64,000 nt of DNA from Auanema rhodensis. Its lineage: Eukaryota; Nematoda; Chromadorea; Rhabditida; Rhabditidae. The notes under the pieces were generated by a model, which saw only the letters and a program-made list of their open reading frames with translations, did no database searches and was not told where the DNA came from. Of this stretch, positions 51,076 to 63,500 are shown piece by piece. The position numbers and the translations under genes were made by a program. Location of the stretch: assembly GCA_964057225.1 (NCBI GenBank), contig OZ059897.1, positions 16,678,001-16,742,000 on the forward strand, given 5' to 3'. The stretch's first letter is position 1. Each line of letters begins with the position of its first letter.

Positions 51076-53266
51076 ATTAGTGCCATAATCTCCATTTCTT
51101 TCTTAATAAATGTCTTTCTCTCTTTTTAATTTGGGATGATGCTAAATAGAAGTTGAGAAAGAGAAATGACGATGAAAGAAAAAATGGATGAAGTAAATTG
51201 AGAGAGTAGCAGTGAAAATCCTTATTCGGTCAAGCATCATTTCCTTTGGCCGATTGGCTTAATGTACCTTCTAGAAGCACGAGAATGAATATGTTAACGT
51301 ACTTTGTATTTGAAGGTCAATCAAACCGTTCAATAGAATAAGCTCAAGTTAGAAGCTTTAGCAAGATTCAGAAGATGTTTATGAGACTTTCTCCAGTGAG
51401 GTGAAGCTCAATCTATGTAGAGGGAGTTGTTCTAAACCATTACATAGTACGCAAATTATTAAATTTGAAGATAGGGGGAGGGGGTGGGAGGAAGGTATAA
51501 GAAGTTTTTTTTCCAGGAAATAAAACATGGATTAAGATTTTTTCTTCTGTTCGTCAATCACCCGGTTCAGTAAACATCAGTCAATTAAGGCAAATCATGC
51601 GTAATCATTCAAATTTATAAAAGTGCTTTGAAAGAGAAAAGAAAGTTATAAAGAGGTAAAAATATAAAGAGAAGCTAAGGGATAGCAGTTATGTAAATTG
51701 TCATTTAACTGCAGTTAAATGACAATTTTTGATACTTTTTGTGTTTTGAATATTTGGGGGGGGGGGGGAGGTGATGTATGAAGTGAAATGAAGTAAAGCC
51801 TCTTATTCAACATATACAAGGTTCATTTCTCCTAAAGCTTTTGGATTTTCCCCATTCTATTTGATATATTTGACTATTTTCTCTTTTCTTTTTTTCCCTC
51901 TAAAACATATCAATTTATAAAAATGCTAGCAATAAATATAAATCGAGAATAAGGATTTGCTCACTGCTGAACGATTAGTCGTCAGTTCGCAATTTTTCTC
52001 AGAACTCTAATAAATTTATAATGACCTTTTTAGAGGTAGGCTGAGTTCAATGGGTCGTGCATATCCTCTAACATCTCTCCTTCTCTTCCCCATCTCAAAT
52101 TTCATATAATTTTTAATATCTTCTCCCCCCCCCCACTAAAATCAGCCAAAAAAATGAAAGAAAAGGAGAAAATGATAGGAGGAATAAGATATTTTACCCT
52201 ATTCGTTCCAAGACCTCAAAGTTCACGTTTTGTCTTAAATCCAGCAATGAAAATATTCCATGAATCGACATCATTTTCATATTTCATTGTAATGATACTC
52301 ATTACAGATCTCGAAGTCCATCTCAGGTTAGTAGAAGTCGAATCCATTCGGACGGAAGTGAAGAACCGGCTGGACCGGTCGTCGGGACAGCTACTAGTGG
52401 GGCTGAAAGCGACGACGAAGCCTTCGAAGGGCCCCGTTTTGAGCTAGAACTAAGTTGTCCACATTGTGCACTGGTGGCTGATTACAAGTAAGTTTTCCTT
52501 TTTAATATATTTTGGCTTCTATTATGAATTGAAATTGAAAATTTGGGATCCATACCACATTTAGCAGATATTTTTTTGTGATTTTCTTAATAAACTTGAT
52601 GATATAACCTTTGAAATTTTCATAATACAGTTATTTCGTATTAAAAATTTAAAAGTATATAGATATACATTTTGTATAAAAGTATATGAATATATAAATT
52701 TTAATATTCTTTATAATATTTTATTTATAACTTAATATTTATTCCAAAATAAACTTTTTCTTTTCTAAATTATGAACAAAAATTAATTTATTCATGTTTC
52801 CAACGCAATATCTTTTTTTTCAACAATATTGTGAATCATAAGATTGAAATCTCAAACAAAACTTTTTTTTAACTAAAAAAAGGTCAAATTAGATAATTAA
52901 ACTGCTACCGCTGCTGCTAATGCTGTTGCAGCAAGTTTGTTGGTGTTTGATCGAGTTTTTCCTTTCTTTTTTTTCAAATTATTTCAACATCGTTCATATT
53001 AAATATAATATGTACATTATTTATTTTTTTTATCTAAAAGTATTAAAGATAATTTCTAATCAATATGTCGGATTAGTTTATCATGCTCACATGTTATTAA
53101 ACGATAAAAAAGAAGAGAATGATGAAGAAGTGTAGAACTTCTGCCATTCTATTCCACTCCAAAAAGCGAAGATGAGATATTGTGTGAGATAACACGATTA
53201 GTCAAAAGCTTTGCAAACAACTCTTATATATTATATGAGATACATATCTATATATTCTTATGTACC

Positions 53267-53353
<87 letters not shown>

Positions 53354-53947
53354 CATCCTTCCTCATCCATCTTCTGCGTGCCTTCTTCACTATTTTACCT
53401 CTTCTCCTTTCACTGAATATGCTTTGGATATGAAGAGGAATAGATAAAACGTTGCACTGGCAACCATCTGGCCAACTTCCACAACGACACCAACTTTGGC
53501 GTGGGTCCGATAGATGATGAATATTAACTTCGAAATGATGTCCAGGAATATCAGTCCACTACGTTTATCCGGTTAATTACATTATTTCCGATTGAAGCAG
53601 TGCAAGCTGCTCAGAAAGGTGGCATCATTCACTTTTATTTCTCTAGTACTCTCAATCTTTCATGATATCTTTGCTCTTATAACTCCAAAAATGCAAAAAG
53701 GAGATGAACGAGGGACTGCTGATTCTGATTATTATAAAAAGGAAAAAGAAGTAAAATTAAGCTAAAAACTTCATGAGAGCTAAAGAATTATTTCGACATT
53801 AAAAAATGAAAAGAAATAAGCTGAAAGTACTTGGTGATGAAGGAAATATTTTGTCATTTGGAATTCTCTCTTCTCGTAAAATACAACAAAGGAAAAAAAG
53901 ACAAAAATCAGTATTTCTAATTTAAGAAAAAAAGTATTATAGTATAA

Positions 53948-53986
<39 letters not shown>

Positions 53987-56900
53987 TATATAGTATATAA
54001 TACTTTATAAATTGTTTATACAAAAACAGGAGGGTAGTCTATCTAGAAACACTCCAGATTTTGAGGATTTATAAGAGATTTAGAACATTCTTTTCTGTTA
54101 AAGAGATCAATTGCTACTTATAATCATATTCATATTCATCACATTTCTTTTATTTTTTATGAAAAGAAAATATATTTTCTCATATATATATATACAAATA
54201 TACGTATAACATACATACACCCTTCAAAAATATTTTTAACTAAATTATAAATATTATAATTATTCATTTTTATTAAATTTTTTAATTTATGTTTACAGAA
54301 GACGACTACTGAAAACGGAGCTTGAATCTGCCGTTCTTCGCTTAGCACGAAGATTGGGAAACGGTCGACAGCTTCGGGATGAAGCCATGCGAAATGGTCA
54401 ACCAGCTCCTGATATCATTGGTAAGATTTAATAACTTTTAATAAATATTGTTTACAATCTTTTTTACATTATTATAGTATTAATAATAAAAGGATCAATA
54501 TTATATAATAAATATGATGAAGCTTTATTATTTTAGTCTCATCCATTAGTTCCGATGATGAAGACCGTACCTATGAGCGACATACGAGCAGTGAACGAAC
54601 TAGTAGTCTACAGACGAGTGAAACAAAGTAAAAACTTTCTTATTTTTCAAATTTTTTCTTTTCTTTTTTTTCTAATTCTACGTATATATTTACATAGTAT
54701 ATGTTTAACCATGCGCTAGTATTCTCAAGTCTAATATACTATGTAAAACTAGATGTATACAGAGGTTGCGAATGACCTCAAGTTTTCTGTAATTTCTTAA
54801 AATTCTCGAACAATCAAATATGTTCTTTGATATCCATTCTTTTCTTTTTTTAAATAATTTTATATAATCAATATAATTCTTTTTTCAGTTCGCCGTGTAG
54901 CTCATCGTCTCCATCACCACGGATTTCCCGTAATGGAAACGATATAACCCTTGATCCATCCCCTGATACATCATCTCAAGATCTTCTTTTATCACCATTT
55001 CGATTATGTCCACCATCGCTACTCTCACCATATCCGGACTCCAACTCTCCCCCACGGTCGAATTCGGTAGATTTGTCCACTCTTCGACGTGACATCGAAA
55101 TGCTATCCGTGTCGTCGGGAGAATCTGATGGAGCTTCTGATGGAGAGTTTGAGCCACCCACGCCGGCGGAGAGTATCAGAACAGTTCGCTCAAAGTCACA
55201 TGATCCAGCAGCTCCAACATCCGTCTTAAGACGGCCTAGTCGAATTGAACACCTTTCCGAATTATTCAGGTTTTTAACTGGAAACAAGAGAATATGAATC
55301 AATTATATTCAAAATAAGAAATAATGAATATATAAAATTTAAAAAATGAATGAATAATGATTGAACTTTCCCGGAAAAGCTTTATATACATATATATTTA
55401 AATTTCGGTATTAAAACTAATTTTTCGAACATTTACGTTGCAGGAAAGCTTTGGCTAAGTCTCCTGTAGTCCGACGATCAGCTGCAGAACAAGAAATACG
55501 TACAGTAAATAAGCATCGCACAAGCCGGTATTGGCAAGATGATCAAGTTAGTTTAAATATTTATTATGTTTAACTAATAGTGCTATATTTGAAAATAAAA
55601 AATATATATTTATAAATCTAAAAATATAATTAAATACTTTTCAGATGTTACCAGCTGAACACATTTGGCTACCATCATCGGGTCCTGGATCATCTGCTTC
55701 AGCAGATTCGGAATGTTATGTTGGAGAGAAAGATTGCAGAAAGCAAGGTTTTTAATAAAAAAAAGATTCTATTTTTATAAAAAATTAAATGAACTTAAAG
55801 GTGAAAAAAGACGTTGTGCTGCGTGTCATATAGTCGCTCATTCTGGCTGTTCATCTCTTTTATCTAAGGTAACATAATAAATATTAAATTTATTATATTA
55901 ATATAAATAATTTTTTTTAATAAACAAGTGAATAATTTAAAATTATTTTCAGCTTAATTTGAATTGTAAAACTACATATAGAGATCATACAATCAAGAAA
56001 CAACCAACAAAAGAAATGATGGATAATTTAACAATGCATCACTGGGTACATAAGGTAAATTTAAAAAAAAATAAAAAAATTAGTATAGAATCTAAGATAT
56101 TACACGTGTTTTGTACATTTAATAGTTTTCTATAATATACATATATCTTTCACGTGAATTACACGTTGAATTCATTTCTAATTAATATAATATATCTACC
56201 GGTTCAATGCATTCAGCAATATTTATTTTTAAAAATAATATTAAATATTTATAGTGGAGACATGAAGGTAGATGTAATACGTGTGGTAAATCATTTCAAC
56301 AAAAAATGTTTAATTTTCAACAAAAGGAGAAAAAGGTTTAAATATATTAAATTTATTATTATATTTATTTATATTAAATATATTAAATTAGTTTATAATA
56401 ATATAATTAACTTTTAGGAAACAATAGCAGTTACATGTTCATGGTGTAAAGAATCATATCACGTGAAAAATTGTTTCACACGAGATAAATTAGAACAAAA
56501 GTATTCATTTTTGTTTAAAATATATATTTTTTAAATATATAATTTAAGATGTGATCGAGGAGTATTAAGAGATATGATTGTACCTCCTAATTGGATTTTA
56601 AGACTACCAAGCCGTAATAGAAATAAACATAAACAATTAACAAATAGGCAAAGTCGTCGTGTAAGTTTTTTTTTTAAATTTATATAAAATATTTAATTGT
56701 TTTATAATAATATATTTATAGCCAACAAGACAATTTATTGTTAAACCAACAGATATGTGGACAACTGGTCCTACTCAGCCTCTTGTTGTATTTGTAAATC
56801 CAAAATCTGGAGGAAATAAGGTGATTACACCGTAAACAAACAATTCTTGAATTATCATTTTGTATTAAAGGGTTCAAAAGCATTACATACATTGTGTTGG

Positions 56901-58886
56901 TTGTTAAATCCTCGACAAGTATTTGATATAACAACATTAAAAGGACCGAAATTTGGGTAAAACTTTAATTTTATATGTAATTATATTATATAATTTATAG
57001 TTTGGAAGTGTATCGTAAGGTTGTAACACAATTACGACTTTTGGTATGTGGAGGAGATGGCACAGTTGGATGGGTCTTACAAACCTTAGACTCAGTATGT
57101 TTTCAAAAAATATTAATTTTAACTATTTTAATAATTATAGTTAAATTGGCCGGCTTATCCACCAATGGCAATTATGCCATTAGGCACAGGAAATGATTTA
57201 GCTCGATGTATGGGTTGGGGTGGAACATTCTCAGATGAGCCACTTAGTCAATTACTTCAAGCAATCTTACACGAAACAACTGTTACTCATCTTGATCGGT
57301 AATAAACTTTAAAATAATATTTATGATTATTATTATTATAAACTATACAGATGGCGTCTTGATGTTGAACCAAATCCGTCATGTAATATGGATGCTACAT
57401 CTGAAGAAATATCAGATGCTGTTCAATCATCATTACCATTAACCGTTATGAACAATTATTTCTCAATTGGTGCTGATGCTCATGTAGCTTTACAATTTCA
57501 TCATAGCCGAAGTATGTTTTTCTAGAAAAATCTTAAACATTTCAAGTTTTACTATGATATTGCATAGGTGCCAATCCACAAATGCTCAACAGTCGTCTTA
57601 AAAATCGAATTGCTTATGGTGGTCTGGGAACAATAGATTTATTTAAAAGAAGCTGGAAGGATTTATCAGGATATATATATTTAGAAGTAATATTATTTAT
57701 AATATAATATATAACTTTATTCTTTTTTTTAAATTACAGTGTGATGGTACTGATATGACGCCTCGTATTAAAGAAATGAAATTTCATTGTATATTATTTC
57801 ATAATATTTCATATTATGCTGGTGGTACAACTCCATGGGGTAGTGACGCTAATGATTCTCAAAAACAGTCAAGTTGTGATGGGAAAATCGAAGTTTTAGG
57901 ATTTACCACAGCAACTTTGGTAAGTTAGTATCAAACTTGAAAAGACTAATTGAGTTCACTAGGCTGCTCTTCAAATGGGTGGTAAAGGTGAACGTATTGC
58001 TCAATGCTCATCTGTTAAGATAATAACTAGTAAAGCAATTCCAATGCAGGTTAGTTAAATAAAATTATTTTAATTAACTATATGTATATTTATATAATTA
58101 ATTAATTATGATTTAAGGTTGATGGTGAGCCTTGTCTTCTTGCCCCGTCTTTCATTTCCCTTAGCTTTCATAGCAAAGTGAGTATATTAAATATGTTTTA
58201 ATATAACTTAAACATGATCACATCAGGTACCAATGCTAAAACGAGAAAAGAAACCACCTTGTACTCCAAATCTCATGCGACGAAATACACGTACACAACG
58301 TAAAGATTCACGGGTAATATTAATTATTATTTTGTTTACAAATAATAAAATTATTTTAGGTTCAATCAACATCTCTTATAATGCAATTACCAGTTGTAGT
58401 TGTAGGAAAGCATGATTATGATACTTATAAAGATTGTTTTGAACGCTTAAAGGACACAGGTATTATATATAAACTAAATAAAATTTCTTATTATATCATG
58501 TTATAGCATATGAAATTGGCATCATCAGTGTTGAAGCTGAATCTGAACTAGACGATGTTCGAACTCAAATTCATAAAATCATTACTGAACACAATACATT
58601 GCCCTATGCTCCATCAAAAGATTGGCGATTCCTTGATTGTAAGTTTTGAATATTTGACATCATATTTCTTATATATTAATTTATATTATATAATAATAAA
58701 TGTTTATAGATGTTACAAATGCTGAAGAAGGAACATTCCGTGTATCACGTCATCAGGAAAAAGTTCATAGTGTATCAGATATTTGTAATCCGGATGAATG
58801 TCTTCTTATTCTTGATCATTCATTTCCATCTATAACAGCACCAGAAACATCTCAAGATATATCGTTTTCAAGCAATGGGTTAGTTG

Positions 58887-58924
<38 letters not shown>

Positions 58925-59064
58925 CTATATGTATATAATAATAAATATATTTTAGAGAACCATCACACATTACTACTCCACCACCTCGAAAACCATGTCA
59001 ACGAAGAATCTCTGAAACATTACGAATTGTACTTAGTTCTGATGCTCAAGAAACGCATTTGTAA
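50178..59064 (+). CDS. dgk-5: Diacylglycerol kinase, zeta/iota type, without ankyrin repeats
   Basis: Twenty-six exons: 50178-50725, 52308-52487, 54299-54420, 54537-54627, 54889-55269, 55444-55546, 55645-55747, 55801-55868, 55953-56054, 56255-56335, 56418-56500, 56549-56660, 56722-56820, 56871-56956, 57001-57094, 57141-57298, 57351-57511, 57568-57686, 57740-57919, 57963-58049, 58118-58177, 58227-58313, 58360-58459, 58507-58638, 58710-58878, 58956-59064; ~1204 aa. It phosphorylates diacylglycerol to phosphatidic acid. The N-terminus has a Q6 run, Ser-rich sequence and a basic [10 protein letters not shown] patch (~133-142). C1a (~481-533) has the zeta-type CYVGEKDC spacing; C1b starts at HHWVHK (~561). 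The catalytic domain opens with [14 protein letters not shown] and carries the ATP-loop [10 protein letters not shown] (~738-747) and [10 protein letters not shown]. The accessory domain follows ([30 protein letters not shown]). An in-frame TGA precedes the ATG. The protein ends ...DAQETHL, a class I PDZ ligand. Confidence 0.9.
51030..51074. repeat. (TC)n microsatellite
   Basis: About 22 uninterrupted CT units in the first intron of the kinase gene. Confidence 0.95.
51474..51495 (+). repeat. G-rich block (possible G-quadruplex)
   Basis: GGGGG-A-GGGGG-T-GGG-A-GG-AA-GG: three runs of at least three G plus two GG runs within 22 bases, in otherwise AT-rich intron. Could fold as a bulged or two-layer quadruplex in the transcript or coding strand. 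Confidence 0.5.
51695..51728. repeat. Perfect 34-bp palindrome
   Basis: Left arm AAATTGTCATTTAACTG is followed directly by its reverse complement CAGTTAAATGACAATTT, with no spacer. It lies inside the kinase first intron, 27 bases before a G13 tract. Confidence 0.97.
51756..51768 (+). repeat. G13 homopolymer
   Basis: Thirteen consecutive G in AT-rich intron; the same intron has C10 at 52125-52134. Confidence 0.95.
53274..53350. repeat. (TC)n microsatellite
   Basis: About 38 uninterrupted CT units in the second intron of the kinase gene (52488-54298), the longest simple repeat in the window. It creates spurious Ser-Leu reading frames. Confidence 0.95.
53951..53983. repeat. (AT)n tract
   Basis: Uninterrupted AT dinucleotides in the second intron of the kinase gene. 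Confidence 0.9.
58889..58923. repeat. (AT)n tract
   Basis: AT dinucleotide run that makes up much of the last, 77-nt intron of the kinase gene (58879-58955). Confidence 0.9.
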
Positions 59065-60529
59065 GTTCTATACAACCATGATGAAAATGTTTTTCATCTA
59101 AAAATTATTATTTTTGTAATATTTCGTATATTGTTTTTAATCGAAAATATTAAAATATAATAACTATTTACCATACATTTGTTATAATAGTTTATTATAT
59201 TTTAAATATATATTTAATTGATTATCTTTAAGAAATATATATTCTTGTATAAACTATTTAACCAAAAAAAAAGAAAAAAGTTCAAATTTCTTGTTATCAC
59301 TTCTGTTAAATCGTAATTGGTAGTTCAAATAATAGTTATTTTTACGTTTTTCTTAATCTTTCATTCAGCTGTTCTCAAACATTTTCTTATATTTTCCAAT
59401 ATTACCGGAGAAAGTATCTTATGAAAATCTTATACACATAATGTTTGTTTGTTTTGTTTATTATAATTAAGTTTAAATTCCAAATTTATTTGAATTTAAA
59501 GTAAGAATTGTGCCAAAATTCTCTCTGAGATTCAAAAATTACAATGTTTGGGATATGAATAAACCAGAACTTGGGTATCTGTATTATAAACAGATTAGAA
59601 ATGTCTTTTTTATTATTTTATCGTTTAATATTTTCTGTATATTTTTATTTTATAACATGTATGTATGTAATTTGCAATAAAAATCTTTTTTTTTAAATAT
59701 TATTAAATATATATATATATATAAATGATCAAATTACAATTGGACTTAAAACTAACTTGAAGAAAAATATAAAAAAAAAATTTCTTAAATCTTTGTCATT
59801 TGCTCTGTAATGAACGTAACACAGCTGCTTAGAGTGGGGAGTAAAGATGAGATTGGAGAATTTGGCCTCTTGATGTGAAAAATGCCACCAATAGTTCTTA
59901 GAAGAAAAGTCTCATTTTGACGTTCTTACACCTTATGCATGATCTGTAACCTTTTCATCATTTTTAAACATTTTTTTGTTTCATTTTGTTAAATAATAAT
60001 TTTTTTTTATTTATAAATATAAATTTATAATATATAATATATCATCGTATATAGTTTATAAATATATAATTATTAAAATTATTTTTTTTAATAATTTTTA
60101 TTTTAAAAAACTTAAAAATTTAATTTTTGAACTTTTCTATTTTTTTCTTTTTAGAAATAATCATTTCGTACATATTCTTGTCTATACGAACAAATCTGAC
60201 ACAGTAAATTAATGAGATAGATGATGTTATATCACATCAGAAAAGAGATAAGAACAACGAAAATTGAATTGTTTGAAAAAACAAAAAATATATAAAGATA
60301 TATTATATTTTATGTGAAGAAAGTTATTTATTTATTTATTTTTTATAATAATATTTATAGTTTTCGAAGATTTTGAACACTTTCATATATAAATTTTTAT
60401 TATATATTTGAATTATAATATGGACAAATATTTATTATTTTAATATTACAGGTAATTATTATTTTTATATTAATTGATATAAAAATACTATAATTTAAGA
60501 ACCATACACCATACAAGTATATTTCAAAT
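59065..60529. other. Intergenic between the kinase and the DEG/ENaC gene
   Basis: Very AT-rich spacer with homopolymers and (AT)n. It contains the kinase 3' UTR (AATAAA near 59678) and, at ~60500, an acceptor-like TTTAAG before the next start. No ankyrin-repeat coding sequence or other exon was seen here. Confidence 0.55.
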
Positions 60530-63500
60530 ATGCCTCGTATGGCAAAAAATCTTGCCAGTAAACTAACTGGATCTTCTGGAGCATGTAAGCCAACAACTAG
60601 AAAGCGATCAGGGTATTAAATGTATTTCAAATATATTTTTTTAATAAATAATAATAGATCGAGAAACAGTTCAGTTATTTTATCAACATCAGATTCAGGT
60701 GAAAGAAGATATACTATAGGTATCAAAGTTATATATTTATCTTATTTAAATTTAAATTTTTAGTTGAAACAGAATCTGGAATACTTGAGTTACAAGAAGA
60801 AAATGTTGGTTTTGTGGATATTGTGTCTGGTACTAACATGGATGGTGTTCAGCATCTTCGTTCAGATAATGCTGTAACAAGGTTTATTTAAAACATTATA
60901 TGTTCTAATTATATTAAAATATAAATAAATAATTATTTAGAAATATTTGGAGAGCTCTTATTATTATTTTTGTATTACTTGCATTAATTCAAATATGGTC
61001 TCAACTTCAATTATATTTCAAACATCCTGTTGCAACAAATATTGAAGCAGAATATCCAAGAACCATTCCATTTCCTACCGTAGCCATATGTAATAATAAT
61101 CAATTTCGGTATGTTTCATATATATATATATATATATGTGTATATGTGTATAGTTAAGAAACGAACGTCAACAATTTAATTTGTTTAAAATGAAATAATT
61201 TATGTTTCTAATTGAACACATATCTTCTATTCATTAAATTATAGCTTAAAATCATTATATTGATTAGATAGATGATAGGGACATGATAGTGATTGAGATG
61301 TACATGAACATCTTTGTAACAATTATTCTGATTATTTTTAGTTTAAAATAAAATAATATTAATTAATTAAAAAGATTTATTATAATAAAATTATAATTAT
61401 AGCTTAACTTATATAACGGGTCCTCGTATATTGAATAGAAGACCAAAGGAATATAGAAATCTTAAAACAGTATTTACTGGTAATTCATCAATATTTGATA
61501 AAGTAATATTTTATATTTTTAGTTTTATATTTTAAAACAATGAATTTAGGTAATTGAGAGAACATGGGATATGGATGCTGTTCGATTTCTGCGCAGTGCC
61601 GCACATTGGAAATCAAGAATGATATTAGGGTTTATTTAAAATATTATATAATTATTATATATAATTAATTATTTTTTTAGTTGTACTTGGCCAAATGGTA
61701 CAAGTTGTCGTTTATCTGATTTTAAGGCAGTATGGACAATGACAGGATTATGTTGGGCTATTAATACAAATCAACATCATCCAGTTGAAGTAGCAGGAAG
61801 TGGTTAGTTTTTAATTTATTTTATATTATAAATAATCTTTTAATATGTTTATATATTTATATTATAGGTGCTGGACATGGTTTAAGATTATTATTGAATG
61901 TGGAAAGCTATGAACGAGTAGATGCATGTACACCACATTTTAGATCAAAATCTTTATCTGGATTAAAAGTAATTTTAATAATTATTATTTAATAAAATAT
62001 AAATAATTTTTAGGTTTTAATATATAATCAAACAAATGTACCAGAAAGTAGTTTAGATGGTGTTAATGTTCCTTCAGGATATTCAATGGATATACCAGTT
62101 AAGATGCAACATGTATGTTATTTTTAAATTTTTAATTTTTAATATTTTATTTTATTTAGAGACATAAAATTCCCGGAGTACATTGTATTGATGAACGAAA
62201 TGAACATATTGAAGCTCGAGATGATTTTAATTCAGAATATAATGTTCGAACATGTTCAATACGTCGATATATGACTGAAATTGAAAAAAAGTGTAATTGC
62301 TCGATGAGAAGAGCATTTCAACCAAGTTCTGAAAGTAAGATTTAAGCTCTACAAAAAGTTATTTCTGTTTGTTTTTAGATTCATATCGTAATTGTAATGT
62401 TGATGACTATTTTGGCTGTGTTCAAAATGTTGTAAAAGCTGTACAAGAAGTTGGATCTAATGCTGATTGTCAACCACCATGCCAAGTAGTTGACTTTACA
62501 GCTTGGCAGGTAATTATTTTAACTTTTTACTTTATCTTTATGTTTTATATAATATATTAAGGATATGAATCGTATGCCTAGCAATTTAATGCCAACTTTA
62601 ATAGAAGAACATGAAGAAGAAGATGAAGCAGACGTTGCACAAGAAGATATTGAAGAAGATGTAATAATTTTCAATTTTTAAATCAAATAATATGAAATAA
62701 TATTTCAGAAATATTTAGAAACAAGAGAAAGTAGTGATGAAACATTTAGTTGTCATGATAGTGCAATTTTAGATGAAAAACAGGTAAAAACATAGAAATT
62801 CTACAAAAAATATTTTTATATTTTAGGTTCAAAGAATTAAAAGAGATGCTCATCGTGCATATGAAAAACAAGCAAGATATCAAGAAGATATATTTTTACG
62901 ATCAAAAAGATTAATTCTTCGATTACGAATGGCTATTGAATCGTTTGTTTTTTTATTTTTTAAAAACTATTTGTTGTTGTTGTTGTTTAGAATAAGTAAT
63001 CTTCAATGGGGCTGGCATGGTGGAGACTTTAAGGGAATATATCAACGATTATTAGATAATGTTACTTGTTTTAATACATTCAGGTTTCTTTTTTTTATAT
63101 TTTATTATAAAAATTTGAAAATTTAAGTGAACGTCATGAAGGAATAGCAAGTATAATGAAAAATCGTCCACCTTTGAGTGAAGAAAAACGTGCAAGTCAA
63201 ATTCATTATGTAAAATATTTTAAAAATTAACAATAAAATAAAAATATTTATAGTTATTAGATGAAAATTCACATAAACGTAATCCCAATCGTCATAAAAC
63301 TATTGGAGATGTTAAATCATATTATGGTGATCGTGTTGAAATAGTTTTAAAAGAAATGCAAAATGTTCTTGAAACTGTAAGTATTATAATATATAAATTA
63401 TATAAATTATAAATAATATTAAAGATTGAAATTATGTGGCAAATATTTGAAGAAAAAACATATTCTTCTCTATTAACAGCTGATTTATCGCCAATGGATA

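Larger units (their letters stand above)
50726..52307 (+). other. First intron of the diacylglycerol kinase gene
   Basis: A 1.58-kb intron unusually rich in special sequence: (TC)n at 51030-51074, a G-rich block at 51474-51495, a 34-bp perfect palindrome at 51695-51728, G13 at 51756-51768 and C10 at 52125-52134. No exon is supported inside it. Confidence 0.8.

Noticed and set aside
47208-52308. Fusion of the orphan gene with the diacylglycerol kinase
   Set aside because: The kinase first exon has an in-frame TGA immediately before its ATG, and the orphan donor at 47268 (phase 0) does not match the kinase second exon (phase 2).
53180-53447. Two overlapping 78-codon Ser/Leu frames
   Set aside because: Both are produced by the (TC)n microsatellite at 53274-53350 in a kinase intron.
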